DNA of 64,000 bases, from positions 1,782,380-1,846,379 of the forward strand of contig CM039181.1 in NCBI GenBank assembly GCA_008360975.2, in the 5' to 3' direction. The position numbers were made by a program, and so were the translations under genes. This document shows, one piece after another, positions 24,439 through 34,615 of the stretch. Each line of letters opens with the position of its first letter. Position 1 is the stretch's first letter. The DNA is from Lichenostomus cassidix. Lineage: Eukaryota; Chordata; Aves; Passeriformes; Meliphagidae. The notes beneath the pieces are model-generated. The model was not told where the DNA came from. It ran no database searches and saw nothing but the letters and a program-made list of their open reading frames with translations.

Positions 24439-26480
24439 ACAGCTTCTGCTGATTTGAACACACCAGGCCAACACATCAGTTTGGAACTAAACAATTCACC
24501 ACTTCCCTTCCTGGCTCCCCCTTCTGCAGCCCAACATTTCTCCAAAGCTGAAAGCGAGTGAGCTGAATCCTGCCATCAGTTTTGACTCTCCCTGGGAAAA
24601 GATATGAATTCACAACTGAGAATATTTTTCCTGTGTCACAGTTTGCATGTGTGGAGCCTCACTTGACAGCCTCAGCCCAGCACACGTGTCCTGCTCACCA
24701 CATGGCTGCAGGGGTTGTGATGCTGCCTGGGCAGAGCAGCTCCTGAGCTGCAGCTTGTTCAGGATGGATTAGCCCATCTGCTCCTCACAGAGCTGCCAGA
24801 TTTAGTGTGCCCTGAGTGCTTGCTGGGGCTGCTCAGACTGGTGTTTGGACTGGAAGGTGATCTCAGTGAGTTTGAAAACCCCAGCTGGAAAGAGCCTTTG
24901 GAGCACAGAAATCTCTGTGCTGACCTGGCAGCACCCTTGCTGCTCCTGGGATTTCACTGCTGCCTGTTGAAATGTTGGGTCTTTGTATTTTATTGTGGCT
25001 GATTTCTTGATAGTGGAATTCACTGCTCTACAGTACCCATTTCATCTTATATTCCTAGCCATTTCTTATTAAACAAAAGCCTTCAGCGTTTTTTAAATAT
25101 CAAGGGGATTTTTTTAATGATATTTATTTAATGATTACTTCTGGCCTTATGTTTATTAATGCAGTGTCTTTCCCAGCCTCCCTTCTGAGCCTGTGGATGT
25201 GTAAGAGAGAGAGGGATAGTAGCATGCTGCCTTTGTTTTTAATCTGTTTGCATTTTAAAACTACGTTATTTATTTAGTATTACTGAATTTTAATGTTTAA
25301 ATGAGTAATTCCTTGTTTAAACAAACAGAATAGAACAAGAAGTGGAGAGTGCTTTATCCATAAGAGCACTGTTCTAATTCTGCTGGCATCAGAGTGATTG
25401 TCTAGGCAGGATGGGGCTGCAGTTCTCAGGCATTACCATTTATAAATAACCACAGCTAACACTGGTAGTGGACCAAGACTGAGGCAAAGGTGAGCTTTTT
25501 CCATCAAGAGCTAAAATAGCACCTGCACAGAGCAGCTCATTGCAGAGCTACAGGGTGGACCCTGAAAAAGAAATGTAGCTTTACCCAGTCCAGGGACTCT
25601 AAAGGCTGTTCTCTTCAAGGAATGGAACCTTGAAGCAAACCCCTGGGAAGTAAAAGGAGGTAGATAAAACTCTAAAATCCATGGATTTAAGGGCAGAGCA
25701 TGGAGGAAAATATGCCTGACAGAAAACCAGCATCAGCAGGATCAAGTGGAAAAGCAAGCACACCCAGGACTGTGAAAAAAGAGAATTTTGTCCTCTGATA
25801 GGCCTCAAATTTTGTATGGGAGCACTCAGACCTGTACTAATCATGGGTGGTGCAGCTTCCACCCTGGTGCTGATTTTCCAGTGATTAGAGAATTGAGTGG
25901 GTTCCAAGGGTCAGATATTTTGCATGAAAACTGTTTTGCAAGAAGGTTTCTTCATCTTCTATCATAAAAAAAGCCGAAGCTACAGAACATTTTTGACCAA
26001 AGTCCTCTCAATCTCAAAAAGAAAATTTACAACATATTGGGATGTTTTTCAAAACTCTATTTAAGCTTAAAAGCCCATCAGAACTTCAGTGTAAACCAAA
26101 CATGAAGGCAGATAAATTCCTGTACAAGGGAATTCATTTGCAGTGATATGACCCATTAGATGCAGCCATGATTTACCATGCACTGTCTCACCATTGGTGC
26201 TACAGCATTAATGCACAGATCCAGCACATCAGTGCCTCTGTCTAGATACAGCCTAACAAATGCTCTGCCACACAGCAGAGCACACAGAGAAAAGGGGAGA
26301 GCAGAGAGGACAATCTTCAATAATGCTGAGAACTAGTGAAACGACTCTGCCACAGCAAAACTGAAAAGCAGCTAATACACTGCTGCACCATCCCTCTGCA
26401 GCAGTGTGCAGGGTGAGCCCAGCGCTGCAGCTGGGCTGTGCCAGCACCCCAGAAGGGTTAATCCTGGCTGCCATGGCCAG
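24439..26480. other. noncoding stretch, partly G+C-richer, no gene recognised
   Basis: About 24640-24990 is richer in G+C and in GCTGC and CAGC words. It holds overlapping frames on both strands (plus 24805-25002, minus 24802-25023), which indicates local lack of stop codons. About 25080-25160 is A+T-rich with TTTAATGATATTTATTTAAT-like words. No known repeat was recognised. Either part could be conserved noncoding sequence, but only cross-species alignment could show that. Confidence 0.55.
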
Positions 26481-26485
26481 GAGAG

Positions 26486-26512
26486 CTCTCTCTCTCTCTC
26501 TCTCTCACACAC
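26486..26512. repeat. CT microsatellite grading into AC
   Basis: About ten CT units (26486-26506) are followed by four AC units. The left edge forms the palindrome GAGAGCTCTC at 26481-26490. It lies about 25 bases upstream of the CpG cluster at 26531-26620, a position where GA/CT tracts are often found in vertebrate promoters. Confidence 0.95.
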
Positions 26513-26529
26513 ATCTGGTGAGCAGTCAC

Positions 26530-26640
26530 TGACTAAGCGCAGCGTTGGCGGATGCTGAGCTCTTCGCTCATGCGCCACGCAAGGCATTGATCTGCTCTGC
26601 TGCTGGGAGCTTTAAATACCCAGCAAAGCCTGCAAAGCTG
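26530..26640 (+). promoter_or_regulatory. CpG cluster with NRF1-like site and TATA-like box, candidate promoter
   Basis: Six CpG dinucleotides fall within 42 bases (26538-26579) in a window that is otherwise strongly CpG-poor. GCTCATGCGC at 26566-26575 differs by one base from the NRF1 palindrome GCGCATGCGC. TGACTAAGC at 26530-26538 resembles an AP-1/MAF half site. A TATA-like TTTAAATA lies at 26611-26618, which would put a plus-strand start near 26645. A CT tract lies just upstream. No open frame with a recognisable product follows, so if this is a promoter it may drive a noncoding RNA or an untranslated first exon. An enhancer is equally possible. The motifs are seen; promoter activity is inferred. 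Confidence 0.35.
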
Positions 26641-28135
26641 CAAGAAGATCACATCGATATGTTCACCCCACAGGCTTCCCTCTCCCCTCCTGTCATTCTG
26701 CTCTGTGTCTGCCGAAGGTCTGTTGTGAAACAATCTCCTGAGCCCTGTTGAGTTGTAGCTTTCGTTAACGCAAACTGAATTTCCCTTGGTAACACAGACA
26801 CAGCACCTCAGCAGTGTTCCCACCCTCCCCTCTGAATAGCTTATCATTTGATAGTGGAGCTATTCAAAATGGCATCTAGTGTTTTCTTCATCAGGCTCCC
26901 GTGCTGAATTATTGATGAATTAGAGTGTAATTTTAAGGGAGCTGTAATTTAGCAGAACAGCTGGGTGAGTGATAAATAGAGGGTTGGCACATTCTCTCGG
27001 TGATAAGTTTTGCCTGTAACAGTACTACATCCAATTGCAAGGTCAGGACTCTCATTCTCAGGCAGCATTTAGCTTTAGGAAGAAAACCAGCAAGGCACAA
27101 TCAATTCCCTCACCCCCACAACTTCTGCATGAGGCAGGAAGGTGTTGTGATGCTCATTTCACTGAAAGCTGCATCTTCTGAGACAAAGAGTTCTGCCCAA
27201 AGTCTGACACCAGTCACCAGAGAGATGTTCCAACTACAGTATCTCTGAAGGCTGGATAAAGGTTTTTCAATGATATATTTGTTGGTTTTTTCCTGAGAGA
27301 TGTTGATAAATGGGAGTCGAAACTTCAAATGAACATCTATGCCTGTATCAACAAAGACAGATACCAAGAAAAGAGAATGGCTTAACCAAGCTCAGTCTGG
27401 CAGCAAGAGAATCTAGAGAAGTCAATGATAACTCATCTTCTAACCAGAAAAAGGTTTAAAACTTTGCTTCAGCAAGTATAGACTTGAACATGGAAAATGA
27501 GTATCTGTCCTACTGCTCCAGGAGGAGCACCTTTCCTTTCTTTAAAAGAGCTGTCCATCTGCAGATTGAGCCAATATTTTAAATGTTGTGACATCTCACA
27601 GGACAGGAGACAACATTTCTGCCTTTTCCTACTAATTGCTTCTGAAGTGCAGATCCAATAATACCCAGAAAGTTTTACAGAAAGATAAATGAAGCTGTCA
27701 TGACTGGGGACACAGTTGTCTCAATCCCATCGATATATCAAAACAAAAATAAAATTGGTTTATTCCTTCCAGCAAGCATTTTGGTACCAGATGAGAACTG
27801 GGGCAAATTCTACCTCACTGTGAAGTGGGGTAGGACTTGTACAACAGCAAGGAAAACATTCTGAGACAAGTTATTTCTGACTAAGAATCTTGTTGTAGGG
27901 AATACAGACTGAATAGAGGCAGGAAAATGGCAATTCAATTTCACGCCAATGTGATCATACAGTACTGGAAATTGCAGGTTTAAATTTATCAGCATCTACT
28001 TTTATATTATCAAGTAATAAATATATTGTTAGCATTATTCCTCTTGATCAGTTCACCCCTAAAATCTAATTTTTTAGGGAATCTCTTTTAGTAAAGAGAT
28101 TTCATCCCTCATTTTTATCAGCTTTCAGGGAGCCA
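26641..28135. other. noncoding stretch; first 350 bases possibly regulatory
   Basis: Downstream of the CpG cluster are CGTTAACG, a perfect 8-base palindrome at 26763-26770, then CTTGGTAACAC near 26785 (an RFX-like half site) and a group of ATTA/TAAT homeodomain-like cores at 26905-26950, including AATTATTGATGAATTAG. Beyond about 27000 I see nothing distinctive. Confidence 0.4.
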
Positions 28136-28163
28136 TTATATATATATATACACATACACACAT
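28136..28163. repeat. TA/CA dinucleotide microsatellite
   Basis: A short TA run turns into CACATACACACA. It is a simple repeat with no sign of a neighbouring transposon. Confidence 0.9.
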
Positions 28164-28688
28164 TTATTTATTATATACTTCCAAATGAGGAGATGTTAAC
28201 ATAGCTGCTTTTAAACTTCTGGAGTTAACAGAAGTTTGTCCAAATCAATCCTGTGAGCTGCCTTTTGGTATTTGTGCCACACAGACCCTACTGACTGCCT
28301 TGTGATCTGCAAATATGATCCTCAGTGTCATCTTTTCACTGCAGACCTTTGAAAAGACCCTGTTTGAACTGTTTTCCAATAATGTCACAACAACAACATA
28401 CCACTGGAGGTGTACAGTGAGCATTTCTGGATCTCACCTTCCTCCATCTGGAATCATTTATCCAGCTGTTCCTTGGCCTAGTTAATTCTCACTTGAAAAG
28501 AAACAAAACAAAACCACAATTTTAATTTTTTTAACTTACTTGCTAGTAGAATTTTGGAATATGATTCTGGTAAAAGTATGGAGAGAATGGCAAAGGCAAA
28601 AGAAATTCCTTAAAACAAAAAAATTCATGCTGGCTTTAGAGCCTAAGTTACCATAGCAGCCACTTCAACACACTACCTGAAGACTGGA

Positions 28689-28798
28689 GAGAAACAGATA
28701 AATAAAATCTAGGACAGATCATGCTAAAGCCTGAAGGTCTGTTGAGAAACAGAAAAATAAAATCTAGGGGAGATCATGGTAAAGCCTGAAGGTCTGTT
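28689..28798. repeat. 55-base tandem duplication, two copies
   Basis: The copies occupy 28689-28743 and 28744-28798. Both start GAGAAACAG and end AAAGCCTGAAGGTCTGTT. I count four substitutions between them (T/A in the ATAAATAAAATC segment, AC/GG in GGACAGATC, C/G in ATGCTAAAG) and no gap. The junction is seamless. This looks like a local segmental duplication, not a transposon. Confidence 0.95.
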
Positions 28799-31164
28799 TA
28801 GCAGCTTCTCTATTTGCACACATGCAAACAAGCAGAGATGGGTGTTGGTTTGATTCCTGGCATCCCTAACTTGACAGAAGCATGCAGAAGGTCTCCCTGG
28901 TCCTCATTTCCTGTGGCAATATTCTGCAGGCATCCTTTGTGAATTAATTTCTGCTAGGTTTATATAATAACACAGCTCCACACAAGCCATACTCTGATGA
29001 TGAACGAGTGTTTCTTTTCAGTTTTCTGCAAATGAAGAAGAATGCCTAACCCCAGATGCTATCAGCTCACTAAGAAGAACCTAATCTGATGTGAGAGCTC
29101 TGAATTGAATGCAGACTTCTAATGCTTATCTAATGACAAAGTGATTTGTGCTTACAAGTCTTGGAGGATCTCTCAGATGTATTTTATATTCATGCATACA
29201 CAGAATCCAAATCTAGGTGATAAACTGTATACCCACTTGATATCCAGATGTGTCACTGATCTTTTACATACTTTGTGGGGTTTATGTATTTTGTTTCAAT
29301 ATTTCAAACCACTGGGTCCTTGTTTACATGGCTCAATTCAGCTGAACAGCCAAACTATTCTATCATTGTGAGTTTTGTTATCCATCAGATGAGCTAACCC
29401 ACATTAATTCCCACAGTCACATCGAGGTGTTGGATCCTGCAGCCTCCCTACTGCCAACACAATCAGTTTGCAAAGTTCTTAAACTGATAGCAAAGGTAAC
29501 ACCAAAGAGCCATAACTGTGTGTAGGTCAAACACAGCTCACTTTGGCTTCAGAGCAAAGTTCCTCCCCAGCTTCAAAAACCTCCACAGTGATGAAGAAGG
29601 ATTCTTGTGTGAAGTTGATTGTTTTTAAGAAAGGATTTCCTCATTGCTGCTTTGCTGGGTACAAGTGAACAACAGAAAGCATAACCAGACCTTCTGAAAT
29701 AATAAAGAAAATACTTAAACTGCATTGCTGGGATTCTTCTCTGCTACTAATGTACTTGACATCTACCTCTCCCTGCAAGCTGGAAATCAGAAAAGAGTTC
29801 AGTTCTACAACAGTGTTAATGAGATTTAGTCTCAGTGGGGCTCTCCAGGTGTTTGTCAATTATGCCATTTTACCTGTCCTTTGCCTTTTATTTCTCCAGA
29901 GGCTTCTCTATGCAGTTTGCCAAATAATAACAAATAACAGTAATGAAAACTTGCATTCTAATGCAGGTGTTGTTTGAAAACAATAAAACACACAGCAACA
30001 GAACATCATTCAGACTCTGGATACAGACAAGTGCTTAAGAAAATTACTAACTTTAGACCTGTGCAGCAGTCCTAGAGACTGACACAAACCCTTAAGTGCT
30101 TTCCTGAGTAGGTTTTGCAGAAGTTTTAGTCTGCAAAATATTTTCCATATCACCCCAGATGCAGGAATATTATTTTCCCTGAAGCTTTATCGTTTTCCTA
30201 CTGAGAGTGCTTATGGAAGTTCAATTCCCATCACTCCAAGGATCATCTCTACAGCAGCTGAGACAATCCCTGCCTCAAAGATATGATGATGTTGTACAGA
30301 CAAGGAAGACAAATGTGAGGGAACTGAGGGCAATAAAACAAAAAAGCCACCAAAAAAATGAGATCTGGGAGAACATCAACCCAAGACACAAAATATGCTT
30401 TTCAGAAAGAGTAAAACTAACAATGCTAATAGTGGGAAGGAAAGGCAAAGCTATTCTCATGCATTTCCATCGACTTCAAATACAGAATAATGTGGAGCTT
30501 AGACTTAAATTTTAACTCCTAATTGAAGTTAGAGCACACCTGGGTTTAATACTGAACCACCAACTTGGATGTCAAAATGTCCATTCAAATCCAGTGCTGT
30601 GCAATTGCTGAGAAGGACAGTGGAAGTGTGCAGTGAGAATTTAACTGTTCTAACAGATTCAGCTATTCTGAAGTATGATTTATGCAATTTTTCTTGTGGG
30701 GAAATTAGCAACTAAAATATTTAACTAAATTAAATTGTGTGTGAAGACATGAAACTCATAAAGTATGTATTCAAAGACTACTGAGTAAACCTAAAAAAAA
30801 AAAATAGGAAAAAAAATCAGCTCCCATAGAGAGGTCAAGCTAACAGCCAAGTGTGAATCTGTTCAGTCATCCAAAAGCATTGATGATTGCCCTGTCATCA
30901 ATGAAAAGATATAATTACCAACTAGACCTAAATCTCACTTGGTGCAAGGATTGCAAATTTGCTTAATTAAGCCCAGCCACCCAGAAAGCCCAAATGGTTG
31001 TCAGTTTAGAAAAATCTCCCTGCAATCTGCTGAAGTTTGTGTGCTGAAAGGAAGTGTCACAAGGATTGGCAGGATGGGCTCATGGTTTAAAAAGTAAGTT
31101 TATTTGTGAACTTGGATATGCCTGCTTCATCTGAGGACTTCAACCTGCACTTCAACTATGATTT
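28799..31164. other. noncoding stretch, no gene recognised
   Basis: A 102-codon plus-strand frame (30207-30515) is Lys/Gln/Arg-rich, as A-rich sequence tends to be, and has no domain I know. TGATGA at about 28996 with a later CTGA at about 29087 recalls C/D-box spacing, but the flanks do not pair well. No repeat family was recognised. Confidence 0.6.
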
Positions 31165-31205
31165 AATTCAATTCCTTATCTGCAAAATGAGGATAATAAC
31201 ATGTG
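31165..31205 (+). mobile_element. possible MIR-type SINE fragment
   Basis: TTATCTGCAAAATGAGGATA followed by ATAAC at about 31177-31200 matches the well-known MIR segment (cctcatctgtaaaatggggataataa) with few differences. The flanks upstream are too diverged to extend the match with confidence. MIR copies in birds are rare and old, so a chance match of about 35 bases stays possible. Confidence 0.45.
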
Positions 31206-34200
31206 GCCTTTTTCATAAGCATTTTATGATTCTTGCCTGGAAAGACCTATGGAGGTGTAAACTATTTATTATCATGCAAATTGTTGTTGAGAAGGACTCT
31301 GTGGCAGCTAACTGTATTTCCTTCACTTCAAAAACACACCAGCTCTTCCGATGGAATTCTCTCCTAATCCCAAAATATACTTTCATTGTATTAAATTACC
31401 ATGAAAAAGCCTCAAGGGACAAATTCCCACATTTTCATTCATTCTTTCTTCAGTCAATGTGAAGTTAGTCAAGTGTCTGTTTAAATAATGACCGAGTGAA
31501 AACTGATTAAGGACTTTGGGATTGAGCCAGGAAAGTATCATTTTCCTATGCACGTGGAGGAGGAAGCAATTGACCTTCCCTAGACATTATCTTTGTTAAA
31601 ATACAATAAAATAGATTTGGTAGGTTGTTATTACTCTTAGTTAAGAAAAACACCCCCCAGCATCACACAAGATGCATTCCAGCTCCCATTTGTCATGCTA
31701 AATTTCTTTGGGTACGTTTTAAAATAGCTAAAATTATTTACTCAAAAAAATTAAGCTTATCAAAGAAGCAAAGGACATTGTTTTATTCCTAAAATCTTCA
31801 GGAGCATCTCTAGGCAGATTGATGTAAAAAAAAATTTAAAAATCAAGATTTAAAGATGCGTGAGTTCAAAATGCATTTGGAAAAAGCACACCCATAAAAA
31901 TGTTTTTATGTTCAATTCAGCACTTCTGAAAAATCACATATCTGAACAATAGCCCCCTAAAGCTGATGAATGTCTTTATTTTGACTAAACTCCACCTGGC
32001 AGACATTCCTGCACACCAAAGCCTTTCACAGACCACTTAAATGCAGAGTTTTATTTTCAATCTACAATCATTACTCCATTCCCTGTCTCCACTTCAATAC
32101 AGAGGTACAGCTAAGCAGATGACAAACACTAACAATTTCATGGTACATAAAATTCTGCCAATTGATAATGCCATCTCTCCCTTGCCTGGGCTCAAATACT
32201 CTACAAGTTGTTCAGAAATTGAATACAATCTTTGATCTTCATGCATTTGGATTTAAAAGAAAATAAGCAAACTACACCTCACCATGAAGTGCCTTTTGAG
32301 ACACTCAACACCACAGCTATTAAAAAGGAAATGGTCTTTCCAAGAAACAGCAAAACTCTGCAGAAGATTTTCTTTTCTATGAACAGTTTTTATTTCGGTT
32401 CCTGGAGAATAAGTAAAGATCCAACTTTGTTTGAAAATATTCCCTGCTGTTTTGTTTAGCCTTGCACAGATCTATTTCTACAGGTTGGACACCACAAGGA
32501 AAATTTCAGAGACCTATAGTTTGAGTATCACTTGATAGGATTAGCAGAATACATGTTTTTCCTACCATGCCTGCCCATTGCTTGTTCTTTTCTCACAGAT
32601 CCTGTCTTTCATCTGCAGACACCTGATGGGTCCAAACCTTTCAGGCATCTTTCCATCAGTGACCTCCAGCTCAACCCTCATTCTGGGACACCAGCTGCAG
32701 TAATGAGCACATCTCTGCTTTGACATTTTATTAGATAGCCATCAAAATGTGTGTAATAAACACAGCTCAAGATAACTTCACTGCTGTGAAAACATTTTCC
32801 TCCAATCTCCCTGTGAATACTGTTATCCCTTTGTGTAACATTTCACTGTAGTACTAATTCCTCAGTGTCAGGACCTGTTGCTTTATTTGTCTGTAGAGTG
32901 CCACAAACATCTGTGGCTCTGTAAAAAACACAAAAAGCCATTAAAATATCATGTCCTTATTATTCCTTAGCAGTTTCTTGTCTCTCTCACCTATCAATGC
33001 AAAGCCAACTTGAAAGTTTATCACAAGTAGGCTGACCTTTGCTTTAGATTTTGTCTTAAAATAAACATTCAGTGCTGTAGAACAAGTCCAAAGCATTGCC
33101 CACCTTCTGCTGTTCTGCTCCATGGCAATGGCTCAGATGTCTCACTGCTGTTTCAAGTGGTTAACTGCATTATCTAAAGTAAGCCTTGATTGTCAAAGCT
33201 TGAGCCCATCTCCTTCCCTGCTTGCTCTGAAGGTAATGCAATTTCAGATAAATGATTATTTCATCTGATGAGAAAATAGAATGACAATGCTCTCTCTAAT
33301 GCACTGAAAGGATCTGAGCACTAATGTCTTAATACACTGTAATGAGCATTAAGAAAATACCTTTTCATCTTGTAAAAGGGAAAATTTGTGATTGCAGAAA
33401 TGCATCTATGAGAGCAACACTATAGAGCATTGCATACTCAGCCCAGGCTGATGGTGCTTACAGAGCACACAACACAAAGCACTTCTTTTTTTATATGCTT
33501 TTGTTCGTGGATTTCAAGTCAGATGCTCGAGGAAAGCATGAGGGCAATATTTTGAAGTTACATAACACACTGTCAACCCTTCACAGTTAAAAATAAAAGG
33601 ATTCAGACTCTCCTCCATAATTGTAATTTACAATGAAGAGTTGCATAGACGTATTCTCCTAAAGAATTTCAGTATTTATTCCTCTTTTTAGCACTGTGAA
33701 TCATCCCACTTCTCTCTTCAGGCAAGTTACACACACAGTGATTTTATTGGATTAGGAACAAAACAGATCAGCTCCAAAGTGTCCCTGTTTTCTGCTTTTG
33801 TTGCTTACAGGCAATTGATAGAAAGTTAAAGCAAACTATCAGTACTCCCCTCAAAGCTGCTGCTGGAGTGCACCTCAGGTTTTGTTTCTCCCCAAAACTC
33901 TCCCATACTCTTCTCATCTCCTAAGTGCTGCATATTTGCAAGGTATGTTTGTACCACAGCTGTGGCAAGAAACTGCAGGGTAAAAGAAGCAGAGGACAAA
34001 GAGGAATTTGGGAAAAACCGGTGGGAAGCTGCATGTGGCTGGCAGGGGAAACTCCTGACACAAAGGTGCTGCCAGACCCACAGAAAGGAGACAGAAGCAT
34101 TTCTTATTTTTTAATCATCCCGTTTGAGCAACTGAGGAGCCAAGAGACAACAAACTGTGCCTCAACTAACAATTACAATCCTGAATACATTTCTAAAAGC

Positions 34201-34440
34201 CAACCAGGACAACCCACTCCTTCCCCCTCAACAACAGTTGTTTTGTCAGCAAGCAGAGTAAGGAACACAACCAAGTACCAATGCAACAGCAGCAGCCATC
34301 TGAGCAAAGATAACAATCCACAGGCTGGATAATGACTCCAAAGACACGATGAATTCGACAAGATTAGATTATTTCCCAACACAAATCTGAGCCCCAGGCA
34401 CTGAGTTCCTTCCCTGCAGCTCTCCAGGAGGCTCCTGGCA
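31206..34440. other. noncoding stretch; 33230-33480 resembles conserved noncoding sequence
   Basis: No gene was recognised. At about 32575-32605 a pyrimidine-rich acceptor-like sequence ending in TTTTCTCACAG precedes an open plus-strand segment, but no donor or known protein follows, so I do not call an exon. Between 33230 and 33480 there are many ATTA/TAAT cores and no simple repeats, a texture often seen in conserved enhancers. A 135-codon frame at 33925-34332 is Ser/Thr/Asn-rich with no recognisable domain. Confidence 0.5.
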
Positions 34441-34615
34441 CACGGCAGGGTCTGGAAGGAGCCAGGAGCCGTGGGCTTTGCCCTCCATGGCCACCACAGC
34501 CCTGCATCCCGCGCTGAGCATCCGCAGCGTTGCCATGGCAACCAGCTGTTGCCAGGTAGCCAGCAACGGAGAGGAGCCTGAGCATCAGCAACGCCTAAAA
34601 ATAAAGGTGTTGCTG
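34441..34615. promoter_or_regulatory. RFX X-box cluster in a CpG cluster, candidate promoter or enhancer
   Basis: GTTGCCATGGCAAC at 34529-34542 is a perfect symmetric RFX X-box. A second spaced pair follows: GTTGCC at 34548-34553 and AGCAAC at 34562-34567. Further half sites are AGCAAC at 34587-34592, GTTGCT at 34609-34614 and GTTGCT at about 34698. CTAAAAATAA at 34595-34604 fits the MEF2 consensus and also contains a TATA-like AAAATAAA. About eight CpGs lie in 34441-34594, against a CpG-poor background. X-boxes of this kind are known from promoters of ciliary genes, from MHC class II promoters and from many enhancers. The palindrome also supplies a GCCATGG start context on both strands (short frames of 37 codons plus, 55 codons minus), neither recognised. 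The motifs are seen; binding and direction are inferred. Confidence 0.45.

Noticed and set aside
28990..29095. C/D-box snoRNA-like spacing (TGATGA ... CTGA)
   Set aside because: Flanks do not form a convincing terminal stem and no internal C'/D' pair is clear.
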